The position numbers and the translations under genes are program-made. DNA of 64,000 bases. It comes from Rhizomys pruinosus. Its lineage: Eukaryota > Chordata > Mammalia > Rodentia > Spalacidae. This document shows, in pieces, positions 1 to 13,059 of the stretch (its first letter is position 1; every line of letters begins with the position of its first letter). The notes beneath the pieces were generated by a model. That model had not been told where the DNA came from and searched no databases. It saw only the letters and a program-made list of their open reading frames with translations. The stretch is taken from the NCBI GenBank assembly GCA_009823505.1, contig VZQC01007114.1:1083352-1147351 (forward strand), in the 5' to 3' direction.

Positions 1-250
1 AAGGTTGGTGCTCAAGAGGTGGCTCAGAGGTTCAGATCATTGGCTGCTCTTGCAGAGGACTTGGATAGATTCAGTTCTGAGCACCCACAAGGTGCTGTCT
101 CACAACTGTCCATAACTCCACCTTCAGGGGATCACAAGCCCTCTTCTGGCTTCTTCAGGGATTGCACATATTTGGTACACTCACGTGCAGGCAAAACACA
201 CATAAAATTTAAACCTATAAGAAATGAAATTTTAAAATATTGTGAGAGGG
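1..250 (+). mobile_element. B3/B2-family SINE, cut by the window edge
   Basis: The sequence shows a diverged tRNA-like head (GTGGCTCAGAGGTTCAGA, GCTCTTGCAGAGGAC), the CCTCTTCTGGC body motif and an A-rich tail ending near 250. The divergence indicates an old copy. Confidence 0.8.
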
Positions 251-252
251 AC

Positions 253-470
253 TAGGGACCTATGGTTCAACAGTTAAGAGTACGCATTGCTCTTGCAGAG
301 GACCCGAGTTCAATTCCCCCGAATCACACTGTGTACCTCACAATCACCTGTGCTCTAGCTCCAGGGGAGCTGATGTCCTCTTCTGGCCTCCAACAGACTG
401 CACTTGCATGTGTATACTCACATAGGCAAACACATATATACACTTAACTTAAAGTTTTAAAAATTTATAT
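253..470 (+). mobile_element. B3-family SINE
   Basis: The element has the head GGTTCAACAGTTAAGAG, GCTCTTGCAGAGGACC with a B-box-like GAGTTCAATTCCC, the body GTCCTCTTCTGGCCTCC, and a tail of CATAGGCAAACACATATA followed by A-rich sequence. It sits directly after the SINE at 1-250, in the same orientation. Confidence 0.85.
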
Positions 471-790
471 AAAAACCCTTAGCAGAAACTGAAAGGAAAG
501 TTCCCTTCCTGTTTTGTATTTGTTCTTTGTGGGGAATCCTTTGACTTTAGTCAGCCTGTCTTTTCCTATTACAATTATAGCAAGAATCATGGCTTATGAG
601 ATTTTTCTAAGTTTTAAAATATGAATAGGTAATTTCTTAGTAATAAATATGTTTATAACTAATTATTCAGAAGCTTTGAGTGAAGTTACTTAACTGAGAG
701 TATTTTTCTTTATAAATTTTGTTTTGTTTCAAAATTTGTATTTGTGGTTGTATGTGCATGTGTATGCATGCCTGTGTGTGTATGTGCTTT

Positions 791-795
<5 letters not shown>
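471..795. other. AT-rich intron, no feature recognised
   Basis: The sequence has no recognisable repeat or coding signal up to the TG tract. Confidence 0.5.

Positions 796-852
<57 letters not shown>
796..852. repeat. (TG)n microsatellite
   Basis: A nearly pure run of TG dinucleotides, preceded by degenerate TGTATGTGC-type sequence and followed by a decayed SINE. This arrangement is common for B4-type elements. Confidence 0.95.
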
Positions 853-869
853 TGTGGTGGTGAAGTGAA

Positions 870-1055
870 TCTGCTGGTGAATATGTCAGGAGTCCAGAGT
901 GGACACCAAGGTCGTCCTGTATAACTCTCCCTTGTTTCTTTGAGGCAGGGTCTCTCATTTCTCAGCTCATCTGGAAGCTAAGAATCCCCAGCAGAGAACT
1001 GCACTGTGGGCCTCCAGACTGAACAGCAAGCAGTCTTAACCACGGATCCATCTTC
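870..1055 (-). mobile_element. Degenerate B4/RSINE-like SINE
   Basis: On the + strand it reads TTTGAGGCAGGGTCTCTCAT and ends AGCAAGCAGTCTTAACCAC, the antisense forms of a B1-like tail and a tRNA-like head. It is strongly diverged, so the family is tentative. Confidence 0.55.
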
Positions 1056-2230
1056 ACATGCTTTAAACTGAACTCTAAAATATTTTTCAGAAGAGCTTTA
1101 AAAACAGTTTTGGGAGAACCAATAGGAGCAATGCACAGGATGAATGCATATTTAAATGTAAAAAAAAAAGTAAAATTCAAAGCAAAGGAAACAAGGTTTC
1201 TGATCCCTTTACATTAAGATTATTAAAAAGAAGCCTCGTGTTTTCTCTTGGGCCAGATTCCCTTCATTAGACAATGTTGAGGCTGCTGCCAGCAGACCTG
1301 CCCTGTAAGGTTTGATTTTACCATAGCCACTGCATCATGAGAAGACTGCTGATTTTAGTAGCTATTTGGTTATCAGATAAGAGTTTGAGAGTTTATTTTC
1401 AGAAGAGCTTTAGGTAGAGGACAAGGAATTGTGAACAGAAAGAAGTCTGTGTTGATCTTGGGTTTTGAGAGGTGACTCATAAATAAAATATTATGTTGTG
1501 GCGAACAGTGAGAGCAAATGACCACAACCCAAGTTTTCTTGACCTTCTATTCTTGAGGGTGTAACTCCTAAAAGTGAGGTATTGTCTGGGCTGTGTTTCT
1601 TCTACATACTCTTCGGGGCAGAATCTCTCTGCTCCCTCTTCCACACACAGACACCATGTCCATTCCTTGAGTCATCTGCTCCTGCTCCACATGCAAAAGC
1701 AGCCATGGACTCTGACAGCCTCTCTGTTTCTCCTTCATGGAATGACCAGTATGCTGACTCTGGACCCTACAAGAATCCCATCACATTTTTTCCCATTTCA
1801 AGGTTTGTGATTTAGTCATACTTGCACAGCCTCTCTCTTATCAAGCATGGCACTGTAACAGGTTCTGGGTAAATGGAGCATTGTTTTGATGAGTACAAAG
1901 GGGTTGTGACAGTCACTATTTATTTTAGATTTATTAAGAGCCCTCAACAGTTCTATCACTCAGTCTATACTCCACAAGCAATTATAATAGTTTCTGGAGG
2001 GGGAACCCAGGTATGTTCATTAATCCCTCCAGCTAAGTTTCCTGGGGGAGCAACTGTTGAAGTTTTCTAGTGCATTTTCAACCTCCTCCAGTACCTATGA
2101 CCTCCAGTACCTATGAGTTTGTACTCTGTGTCTGGCACAAATGGAAGCACCCCACATGCACAATGCTTATAACACACTTAGAAACCCTCCTGTCAACAGT
2201 GCCAAACCCAATAGCTTTACTTTTCTTTTT
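1056..2230. other. Intron, no gene or clear repeat
   Basis: No element recognised, apart from a 16 bp tandem duplication (CCTCCAGTACCTATGA twice) near 2085-2116. Short open frames here have no recognisable protein similarity. Confidence 0.5.
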
Positions 2231-2231
2231 A

Positions 2232-2372
2232 TTTTCTTTGAGACAGGATTTCCCTGTTGTCCCAGATGGACTGGGATTCGCACTGTAGACCAGGCTGGCC
2301 TTGTTATCACAGAGATCCACCTGCCTCTGCCTCCCACCTGCTGGGATTAGAAATATGTGCCAGCATGCTTAG
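2232..2372 (-). mobile_element. B1 SINE
   Basis: The antisense B1 signature is present: TTTGAGACAGGATTTCCCTG, GTAGACCAGGCTGGCCTTG, AGAGATCCACCTGCCTCTGC and CTGGGATTAGAAATATG. It is moderately diverged. Confidence 0.9.
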
Positions 2373-2689
2373 CTAGAGACCCAGTAATTTTTAAATGACT
2401 CTCTCAGATGATCCATGGCATGATGATGCAGAAGCTTACAGTATAAAGGAAAAAAAAATGCTCCCTGTGAGAAGCAGGCTCCTTCTTCCAAGGGGCTGTT
2501 GCTTACTATTCCATTCATGTAACTCAGTAACTCCAGGACAGAGCGATGGGATTCCATCCATGCTTCTCAATCTGCTACTTTTCCTAAATAGACTTGAACC
2601 CTAAATTTATATTGACTTTCTAAAAGTATCTCCGTCTGTATCTCTGCTTCTGTCATTACTTCCTACATGAAACCCCATCTCTACTTACC

Positions 2690-2895
2690 TCCAAATGTCT
2701 ATTCACCCCTTAAAGATTTCAAGTGAACCACTTTCTGGAAGGGCCTTCTAGGCTTCTTGACCTCCTGGTGACTAGGAGCACTGGGTACAATTTTATGGCA
2801 GTTGGCTCTTAGCCTAAACTATCTTTCATTATTTTTCTCCCTTTATCTAAAATCTTCTAGTCTGTTGATAAGCCTCTTGAATCAGAGAGCCTGTT
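2690..2895 (+). mobile_element. L2 (LINE2) 3' fragment
   Basis: It resembles the 3' region of L2: TTCTGGAAGGGCCTTCT, then a pyrimidine-rich stretch (CATTATTTTTCTCCC), then TCTAGTCTGTTGATAAGCCT. Assignment is by remembered consensus. Confidence 0.55.
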
Positions 2896-2935
2896 TTTAT
2901 TTTATTTTATTTTACTTTTCTTTTTTTTTTTTTTA

Positions 2936-3077
2936 TCTTTTTGAGACAGGCTCTCCCTTTAGCCCCCGGTGGCCTGGAACTCACTATGTACACCAGGCTG
3001 GCCTTGAACTCACAGAGATCCACCTGCCTCTGCCTCCTGAGTGCTAGGATTAAAGGTGTGCGCCACCACACATGTCC
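2936..3077 (-). mobile_element. B1 SINE at the left edge of large repeat copy 1
   Basis: An antisense B1 (TTTTTGAGACAGGCTCTCCC through GGTGTGCGCCACCACACATG). The match to copy 2 (11428-11567) begins inside its first bases, so one large-repeat boundary lies at a SINE. Confidence 0.93.
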
Positions 3078-3177
3078 TAGAGCCTATTACTTAAAAAAAA
3101 TCCCTTTTGTATGTGTTATGCACACAGTAGGGATAGAGTAGGTTGGGAGTTATTGATGAGTTAAAATTATCTCTCTT

Positions 3178-3483
3178 TGCTGTATCTGCTTCTCTGTAGC
3201 TGCCATAGTCACTGACCAAAAGCAACCCTGGGAAGGAAAGAATTTACTTTACTTACAGGTTACAGTCTCATAGAGGGAAACCAAGATAGGAAGTTAAAGC
3301 TGAGATCATGGAGAGAAACTGCTTACTGGCTTACCTGCAGCCCCAGGCTGGCTTGCAGGGGTTCTTATACACTTATCAATGAGAAAATGCCCACAGCCAG
3401 GGCCACAGGCCATCGGGTGAGAGAATTCTTTAACCAAAGTTTGCTCTAGTTTGTGTCAGTTGACAAAAACTAACCAGCACAGC
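3178..3483 (+). mobile_element. URR1-like DNA-transposon-derived repeat, copy 1
   Basis: It carries ACTGACCAAAAGCAACCCTG, ACTTACAGGTTACAGTC, GAAACTGCTTACTGGC, GAGAAAATGCCCACAG and a 3' end TTGACAAAAACTAACCAGCA. I recognise this as the widespread rodent repeat usually classed URR1 (hAT-Charlie-derived). Several one-base deletions relative to copy 2 (11664-11976) are visible. Confidence 0.65.
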
Positions 3484-4319
3484 GTGGAATGAGATGTCAG
3501 TGATTTGAAGAAAGTGTTTTTGATCAGATATAGACCTATTCCACTACCAAGTCATCATACATCAGAACCAGGTTGGATGAAAACAGACTGCCTAGTGTTA
3601 GATTCTTTGAAGTCTCGTTTAATTCATTAGAAGGTACATGATAGTGACCATGATCCCAGGTAATCTATATGATATATTGTATGGTACTATCAAACTCAGC
3701 ATAGTGGTGGGTGCTCCAGACCTATGTGGGACACAGGGAATACTTAGTGTCTTCTCCTTACCTGTAAAACTTGCACATTCTCCACTTAAGACAGAATCTT
3801 TTGGTAGTCAGAACTACAAAAATTCAGAGCTTGGGTAATTTTTCTCCCAATACAATGAAGGAAAGAAAGCCTGGATTTCTATCTAGTCACCTCCTAGTCA
3901 TCAGTCTGAAACATTTCTTCATAATCTCTTAACTCTTTTACTTTTTACTAATGTGAACTTATGACATATAACCAGGAATATTTTTATTAGAAAAACCTAT
4001 CTTTGCTTAAGTTCTATTAGTAGTATTTCGAACTCCAACACATGAAAGGCATTTTATAAGACTTTGGAATTGGAACTGGAACAAACATGAAATGGGTGAT
4101 ATTTCATAATTGGTTGCCTTCTGGACCCATGTTTCCTTCTTGCTCAGTGGTTTTAGAACTTGAACTTTTTGCTATGTAAGATGTCTTATGCAGAAAATGC
4201 CTTGACCATTGCATGTAAAGTTAATCTTGGTAGGAAGATTAACTTTAATCATGGTAACTGAGAACAGTATTTCTTCTTTCTCCCTTACTATGTCTGGATT
4301 TTAATTACTAAGTTCTGGA

Positions 4320-4556
4320 TTTCTTTTATTTTTTTTTATTTCTATATGTATATAATGTACCGCTGCATGCAGGTTGTGCACCTGTGTCGTGCATGCCACG
4401 GAGGTCAGAAGAGGGTTCGGATTCCCCTGAGCGGGAGTTCTCCTGGAATTGGAGTTTCAGAAGGTCTTCAGCCGCCATGTGGGTGCTGGGGATCGAAACC
4501 GGGTCCTCTGTAAGAGCGGTCGGTGCTCTTAACCGCTAGGCCATCTCTCCAGCCCC
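4320..4556 (-). mobile_element. B2 SINE, copy 1 of the large repeat
   Basis: An antisense B2 from a T-rich tail to CCATCTCTCCAGCCCC. Many single bases are missing relative to the counterpart at 12830-13059 and to other B2 copies in the window (for example CATGCCACGG for CAATGCCACGG). That looks like sequence error rather than ageing. Confidence 0.92.
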
Positions 4557-5534
4557 GATTCTGGATTTTGGTATTTTAACTAGTAATGATACGAACAAAG
4601 TGGAAATCAGCACTTTTGTTATAGAATTGTATTAACTTAAGGAACACACTGAGCTAGCATTCTTGTTTGATAACCCAGATGTTGGCTGCTGTGAGTAGCT
4701 TCAAGTTTGCAGGCTCAGGAGGACTAATTGTAAAGGAGGTGGTGATAGAGGCCCCCACAATACCAGTACGGTGGTGATGCAGATAGTAAAGCTCATACAA
4801 ACCACAAGACTTAAAGTTTTATAACAGATGTACAATCCCCTTATAATTAAGCTGCAGATGAAACCAACAAATAGTTAAAATGCCTTGTATTAATTTAGTA
4901 TGATTAAACTCTCCACAAAATCTTAATTATTTCAGGAGTGTTTTTATTTTTCATCCTCCCAAATGGGAATGACAGGTTTGCTTATAGAAGCGAACCTTGG
5001 GATTCAACTATGCCTGTGCTTAGGAGTTATGACATATAGTAATAATGTAGCTATTTAATAGCAGATTTGGTGTTGCCAATGTGACCTAAACATTTCTAAC
5101 TAGTTTTTTAGCCTCTTACATCTTTCTCTTTGTTTTTAGAATAAACTTGGAAAAGCCTTTTTAATGGCTGGGAACTCATTACAAACACTGGATCTGTGCT
5201 GGCCAGGTCTACTTCTCTAGACCAGTGCTCACCTGGTCACTGACAATATTTCTTCCTCTCACTCTATTTTGGTCACATATTATCAGCAACTGCACTTAGT
5301 ATAAGCATTTCTTGAAAAGCACTTGGTGATTCATGCCAGCAATTTACAGTTAAGTACTACTGGTCAGGGAGCATCTTTTCTTATGGGAGACTTGGTTTGC
5401 ATGGTGATTTTGCAGTTAAATAATTAGAAGAAACTTTCTCTTATTTTGAAGTGTCTTTTCTTTTCCTTCCTTTTTTTTTTTTTTTTTTGAGAGGCCATGG
5501 ACAGTTCTGAAGTCTTAAAAGTAGGCAAGGGCTT

Positions 5535-5705
5535 TCTTTAATTCAATGAGCGTCTACTCTGAGTTCAGTTCTCTACTGGATCTTTTTCATATGGAACATA
5601 GTTCATTTTCAAGGAGTCTGAAGAGGCACAAACTGTATCTCAGTTTGTAGATGAATAACTTGAAGAGCAAGGGTAAAACCTCCCAGCTGGTAAGTGGCCA
5701 AACAG
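5535..5705 (+). mobile_element. MIR SINE, copy 1 of the large repeat
   Basis: The MIR pattern is visible: AATGAGCGTCTACTCTGAGT, then TCAGTTTGTAGATGAATAAC, then CAGCTGGTAAGTGGCCAA. The same element is at 14048-14215. Confidence 0.7.
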
Positions 5706-7003
5706 TATTTTACCAGTGTTTCTAAAGTTCTATTTTGTTCTCAGTCTCCTACTATTTATTAATAGAATACCTTCAACACGTGAATATATCTTTCTTTGGA
5801 AACTTTTAACTCTACTAATAATGGAATTGTTCTTCGTTGATTAGGAACAAATCTTTTGGAAATATATTTTCAGTGTAGAAATGTATGATGTATGTGACAG
5901 ATGTGAGTAGCTTCCCTAGTTAGCCTTTTCTTGCCTCTCTTCCCACTGATCTAGAAGGAAAATGGGAGATTCTGAAAGCACCCCTTTTTTTCTTGGAAGA
6001 ACAACAGCAAAATAATATTTCTTTTGAGGTCAGATGAAGTTCATTGATTATTTTTCATTTGACATCTTAACTCAATTCCATTTCTATATACTACTTTTCT
6101 TGAGAGAAAAGGTACTTCCTCTTTTTCACTGAAATGACATTTAAATGTATTTTCAACCTCATAATATTCTTCATCTGACTGAAATGCAGAGAATATGTTC
6201 AAGCCTTGTTACCTTGTCTAAGCCCATTTTCACATAGGCCTTTGCTTAGTAAAACAAAAAGCTCTCTTCTCTGGGATTTCTTTCTATTTTAACTATTTCT
6301 AAGGACAAAATAACTGAATTTTCTCTAAATCATTTAGAGTGTTATGAAGGTAGTATCCGAACTTTGGGTGAAAATCTTTCAATCTGTGTCTCAACCTAGC
6401 GGCCCCTTTGATATTAGATCCAAATGCCAAAATGGATTCCTTTGGGAAGTGAGGATCAGTGGAATTCTCAAATGTTTCAAGAATAAATAATTGTAAAATG
6501 TATTCCATCCTTAAGTTTTAAACAAATGTAAAACTTTTTGTCAGTTTCTGTGAGGGTTGTATAAAAGCAATATTTCCATGTTCCACACCAATCTTACATT
6601 TAAGGCAATACGAATTTGTTAGAATGGAGTCATTTATTTAGTTTATTTTTTTAGATGAAGGAAATTTTAGTGCTTTCTTTTTAAACTGCCCACAGTATTT
6701 GCTATTCATAGATGTTCTGTCTTGAATAAGGTCTATCAAAGTGTAAAACTAGACGGGCACTTTTCTTTCCTCCAAAATGGAATGGACTTTCATTATGCAG
6801 CGTTCTTAGGTGAATTCTCTTGTTTAAGAAGCCAGAATACAAGAGAGTGTTATATTAGTGTATTATTCTCACAGCAAACAAGCCCTGTTCTGTCGCTACC
6901 TGCTTGGCCATTGTTTCTGATTGTGTGTGCTGTGCAGCGGCGTTTGGATGGCTTCCTGCTCTCTGCTAGTACAAAAAGGCATTTCTGTTACAATGGCCCC
7001 TAA

Positions 7004-8307
<1,304 letters not shown>

Positions 8308-8412
8308 TTGAAACATGATCTTCCCTATGCAAACTAGGCTGATCTTGGTGTCACGTAGTTCTCCCTGCTCTACCCCCAAGTTCTGGGATTAAAAGTGACA
8401 CACCATGCCTTT
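8308..8412 (-). mobile_element. Degenerate B1 fragment, copy 1 of the large repeat
   Basis: The antisense B1 traces are TTCTTGAAACATGATCTTCC, ACTAGGCTGATCTTGG and TTCTGGGATTAAAAGTG. The counterpart is at 16818-16932, where three bases absent here are present. Confidence 0.6.
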
Positions 8413-8605
8413 AGTCTTGGAATTTTTATTTTCACATTCTATTTTTCTATTTAAGTATTCTTATTTCAATTTTCACATCCAGTTAAATACTCTCATTCTA
8501 TTTAAAAATTCTCATTCATTGTTTTAAACCTTACAGGCCAAATTTTCTTCAAGTATTTGAGCGAGTTTCCAGATTTTCCCACCAAAAACTTTTAGTTCAA
8601 GTATG

Positions 8606-8745
8606 ATACACACACACACACAACACCACACACACATGTAATTGGTGGTGTGTGTGTGTGTGTGTATGCAGATAGAGACACTAAGTACTTTGTAATACTG
8701 TGTGTTATGCAGATAGAGAGACACTAAGTACTTTGTAATACTGTA
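8606..8745. repeat. CA/TG microsatellite plus a 38 bp tandem duplication, copy 1
   Basis: An AC run flips to a TG run, followed by two copies of a unit starting TATGCAGATAGAGA and ending TTTGTAATACTG (8665-8700 and 8706-8743). Copy 2 has the same structure with longer, purer AC and TG runs at 17129-17270. Confidence 0.9.
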
Positions 8746-9587
8746 ACTTCTAATCTTTACAACAATACAGTAAATTGCTGCCTAAATCCTGTTTTACATG
8801 AAGAAATGGTGACAAGAGAAATATCAAAGGCTTGCACCCCATCCCAGCTGGTGGGTTTCCCTAGACAGGCTGCTTGGGACTCTGTGGTCCTGACCATTAG
8901 ACAACACAAGCACATTTCATGTTCTCATGTTCTGTCACTTGGGTTCAGTCAGACTTTCCACACTTTCTCCCTCTTCTATCACTGTCAGTTAATGTCCTGT
9001 GCAATGCTACAACCTTTTATATTCTTATGGAAAGGGTGAAGTGGGAGAAGGCAGCCAGTTCTGCTGAGTGCACAGGTTGGCACAGGTAGCATTCAAACTC
9101 TCCACTTACTATTGCATCAGTGTGATGTGTTATCCAGTTAATATTTTGGTCATCACCTTCTCTCAGAGGGTACCAAATACAGACTGTTTCTCTGGTAGAT
9201 TTCCTGTACTAGGAACACACCTATATAAAGTTTGAGGACTGATTATAAATCTTTGTGACATAAAGAATGGCTCAAAGATAAAGATGAGATGATTTTTAAG
9301 GATTCTCAAAGATGAACGTGGGAGAAGCTTATGAATTTCCAGCAAGGAGTAGCTGGGAGATACTATGGCCCAGGGAGTTAGTGACAGTGAAGCGATTTCG
9401 AGCTAATAGAGAATTTAGTGTAACTAAATAAAACACTTAATGGACAACTTAGCTCTAATTTTATGGTAAACACTACAGGGATAGCTGTGAATGAAATACA
9501 ACCCCTTCTCTCATGGAATTTGTTATAAAGGGTCTATTTGTTTTCCAGAAGTGAATAGATACCTTTGTGAATAAGAGCAGTTAGTGA

Positions 9588-9694
9588 GCCAGAGAGATGT
9601 CTCAGTGGGAAAGGACACGGACCACAGAAACTCAAAGGACCTGCGTCAATTCCCAGAACCTATAGTGGAAGGAGAGATCAAACGGTGAAAGTTA

Positions 9695-9727
<33 letters not shown>
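9588..9727 (+). mobile_element. tRNA-derived rodent SINE with (CA)n tail, copy 1
   Basis: The head reads GAGCCAGAGAGATGTCTCAG, with TCAATTCCCAGAACC and GTGGAAGGAGAGATCAA, ending in a CA run (9695-9727). The type is B2/B3-like with a microsatellite tail; the counterpart is at 18112-18254. Confidence 0.75.
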
Positions 9728-9730
<3 letters not shown>

Positions 9731-10339
9731 AAACAGGTACACGATAAATAACGAAATATTTTATTTAAAATAAAACATCTGAATGCTATCATGACTTCTG
9801 ATGAATTCTTAAGCAGATCCATATCCCAAACTGGTTGAGATCGACTGTTTAGAAGTTACTAGGGGTTTATATGTAAACAATGCATTTTGTTTCCGTGACA
9901 TCACTTGAAGTTTCCTTTAGCATGTAAGTGGTTTCTAAATTTGTTTTTACCCTGGATGTTTCTTGATCAGCTTTTCTTCTCTTGGGGGGACAGTCAGATA
10001 TGTCCTGACCTTAGAATGACCTTAGGCATTCTGTCAAATTACCTTCCCAACTCCCTTAGACTCATTTCTATGAGAAGAAAATGGAGCACTTGCCTCATTG
10101 TTGAACATATGTTCCCTGTCACTCACAAGACTTAGCACAAACTCTTTATCTAAGCAGAAAGTTCAATACAGACAAGCCCTGCTCTATGCACTGCTTGTGT
10201 CTCATCTCACAAACTGGGTGGGACAAATGCTTGGATCACACCTAGCTCCCCAAACTTTGTATTAACTGGACAGTGCACCTTTAGAGACACAGTACTGTGC
10301 TTTCTCCCTGGAAGCACTTTTTTTTTTCTGGTGTTTTTT

Positions 10340-10542
10340 TTTACTATATGATTTTTTTTATTTTATGTGTAGTGAATGTGCCTGCATGTATGTAAATACA
10401 TGCGTCTGCCAAAGAGAAGAGGGGTGTTGGATTACCTGAACTGGAGTTAATAACAGTTGCCAGGCGGGCACTGGGAATTGAACCTGGGTCTCTCTCATGG
10501 CCGCCAGAGTTCTTAACTGGCTGACCATCTCTCACAGCCACT
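10340..10542 (-). mobile_element. B3 SINE, copy 1 of the large repeat
   Basis: An antisense B3 from TTTTATTTTATGTGTAG to GACCATCTCTCACAGCCAC. It is heavily disturbed by small indels compared with 18850-19053, although the flanking unique sequence matches. Confidence 0.8.
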
Positions 10543-10577
10543 TGCTTTTTTTTTCTCTCCAACTGTTATTGACTACA

Positions 10578-10620
10578 GTATATATATACATAAATACATA
10601 CATACACCCATACATAACAT
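10578..10620. repeat. TATA/CATA simple repeat, copy 1
   Basis: A short run of TATATA, then CATACATA-type units; the counterpart is at 19091-19134. Confidence 0.75.
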
Positions 10621-11258
10621 ATCACTTGAATTGGAGGATTTTTTTTTCCTAAAATATGTCATGTTTTCCTTAGGAAGTCTTGAAGTTTCCTCCTTGGCAA
10701 ACCCAAACAACCATAAATCCTGCAGTTTTGCTCCACATTGGGGGCTTTCCCTCCCATGGTCCCCCCAAATGAAGTCCAGTAAGCACCGTCCTGTCTCTCG
10801 ATCCCGGTACTGGCCTCCATGAACAGCACAGGTAGTCCAACAATGGCAGTCCTAATCTGAGGAGGCTGAATCCCCTTAGCTGTTTTAGTCCACAAGCTGG
10901 GTATCTCATAGTCCCCATCTGGCATGAAGTTTTGGAGGATCCTTGCTTTGTTTTTAAGAGGCATCTTGGGCAGCAGAGAGCATGTTGTTCATCCATCACT
11001 CTAGCTTTCACACACGCTCCATTTTATAATCTGTGCCTTTAGATATATGACTCTCTACAATGTGAACAACATTTCTTCTTGAAGACTCATTTCACACATA
11101 CACACACCTTTAGGGTATAGTACATTAGATAATTTATGATTATTTAATAAATGCCTGAGGTTATATGGCTCAATAGATACTAAATATTTGGGGAGAAAAG
11201 ATGTTACACATGCTAATTCTTTTGGCTTTATTTTCTAAAATTTTAAAATATCANAAAA

Positions 11259-11431
11259 GGTATTCACTGAAAACTAGTCTCTGTTCTATCAGCCCTTCAT
11301 AAAAGGGCTCTCACTTTTCCCCAATTTATTTTCCACAATCTCTTAAATAAATGAATATCTGCCATTATTTTTTGAAAGGTAGCCTCTTCCACCAACATTT
11401 ATTTTCATATACTTTTTTTTTTGGTCTTTTT
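11259..11431. other. Unique spacer between the two large repeat copies
   Basis: About 173 bp of AT-rich sequence with no recognised element joins the end of copy 1 to the antisense B1 that opens copy 2. It follows the lone N at 11254 and ends in the pyrimidine-rich run before the B1. It could be filler at a real duplication junction, or the true left flank of the locus carried in on a separate contig. Confidence 0.6.
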
Positions 11432-11567
11432 AGACAGGGTCTCCCTTTAGCCCCCGGTGGCCTGGAACTCACTATGTACACCAGGCTGGCCTTGAACTCA
11501 CAGAGATCCACCTGCCTCTGCCTCCTGAGTGCTAGGATTAAAGGTGTGCGCCACCACACATGTCCTA
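11428..11567 (-). mobile_element. B1 SINE at the left edge of large repeat copy 2
   Basis: An antisense B1 identical to that at 2936-3077 from the CTCCCTTTAGCCCCC motif onward. Its 5'-most bases (GGTCTTTTTAGACAGGG) differ from copy 1, which places the homology boundary inside this SINE. Confidence 0.93.
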
Positions 11568-11663
11568 GAGCCTATTACTTAAAAAAAATCCCTTTTGTAT
11601 GTGTTATGCACACAGTAGGGATAGAGTAGGTTGGGAGTTATTGATGAGTTAAAATTATCTCTC

Positions 11664-11976
11664 TTTGCTGTATCTGCTTCTCTGTAGCTGCCATAGTCAC
11701 TGACCAAAAGCAACCCTGGGAAGGAAAGAATTTACTTTACTTACAGGTTACAGTCTATCATAGAGGGAAACCAAGATAGGAAGTTAAAGCTGAGATCATG
11801 GAGAGAAACTGCTTACTGGCTTACCTGCAGCCCCAGGCTTGCTTGCAGGGGTTCTTATACCACTTATCAATTGAGAAAATGCCCCACAGCCATGGCCACA
11901 GGCCATTCGGGTGAGAGAATTCTTTAACCAAAGTTTGCTCTAGTTTGTGTCATGTTGACAAAAACTAACCAGCACA
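11664..11976 (+). mobile_element. URR1-like DNA-transposon-derived repeat, copy 2
   Basis: The same element as 3178-3483, but with bases restored that the other copy lacks (for example CAATTGAGAAAATGCCCCAC and TCATGTTGACAAAA), so it reads closer to the family consensus. Confidence 0.65.
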
Positions 11977-12829
11977 GCGTGGAATGAGATGTCAGTGATT
12001 TGAAGAAAGTGTTTTTGATCAGATATAGACCTATTCCACTACCAAGTCATCATACATCAGAACCAGGTTGGATGAAAACAGACTGCCTAGTGTTAGATTC
12101 TTTGAAGTCTCGTTTAATTCATTAGAAGGTACATGATAGTGACCATGATCCCAGGTAATCTATATGATATATTGTATGGTACTATCAAACTCAGCATAGT
12201 GGTGGGTGCTCCAGACCTATGTGGGACACAGGGAATACTTAGTGTCTTCTCCTTACCTGTAAAACTTGCACATTCTCCACTTAAGACAGAATCTTTTGGT
12301 AGTCAGAACTACAAAAATTCAGAGCTTGGGTAATTTTTCTCCCAATACAATGAAGGAAAGAAAGCCTGGATTTCTATCTAGTCACCTCCTAGTCATCAGT
12401 CTGAAACATTTCTTCATAATCTCTTAACTCTTTTACTTTTTACTAATGTGAACTTATGACATATAACCAGGAATATTTTTATTAGAAAAACCTATCTTTG
12501 CTTAAGTTCTATTAGTAGTATTTCGAACTCCAACACATGAAAGGCATTTTATAAGACTTTGGAATTGGAACTGGAACAAACATGAAATGGGTGATATTTC
12601 ATAATTGGTTGCCTTCTGGACCCATGTTTCCTTCTTGCTCAGTGGTTTTAGAACTTGAACTTTTTGCTATGTAAGATGTCTTATGCAGAAAATGCCTTGA
12701 CCATTGCATGTAAAGTTAATCTTGGTAGGAAGATTAACTTTAATCATGGTAACTGAGAACAGTATTTCTTCTTTCTCCCTTACTATGTCTGGATTTCTTT
12801 AATTACTAAGTTCTGGATTTCTTTTATTT

Positions 12830-13059
12830 TTTTTTATTTCTATATGTGTATGAATGTACCGTCTGCATGCAAGTCTGTGCACCTGTGTCGTGCAATGCCA
12901 CGGAGGTCAGAAGAGGGTGTCGGATTCCCCTGGAGCTGGAGTTCTCCTGGAATTGGAGTTTCAGAAGGTTCTCAGCCGCCATGTGGGTGCTGGGGATCGA
13001 AACCGGGTCCTCTGTAAGAGCGGTCGGTGCTCTTAACCGCTAGGCCATCTCTCCAGCCC
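12830..13059 (-). mobile_element. B2 SINE, copy 2 of the large repeat
   Basis: An antisense B2 close to the young subfamily seen at 59536: GTGCAATGCCACGGAGGTC, TGTGGGTGCTGGGGATCGAA and CTTAACCGCTAGGCCATCTC are intact. It is the unbroken form of the element at 4320-4556. Confidence 0.93.

Noticed and set aside
3178..3483. Possible LTR because of its length and conserved ends
   Set aside because: The internal motifs fit the URR1-like DNA-transposon family, also seen at 49784 and 57400. No LTR-type TG...CA ends or primer-binding site are visible.
6722..7003. 93-codon open frame just upstream of the SOX5 exon, repeated at 15236-15517
   Set aside because: It has no recognisable domain, and its presence in both copies only reflects the block duplication.
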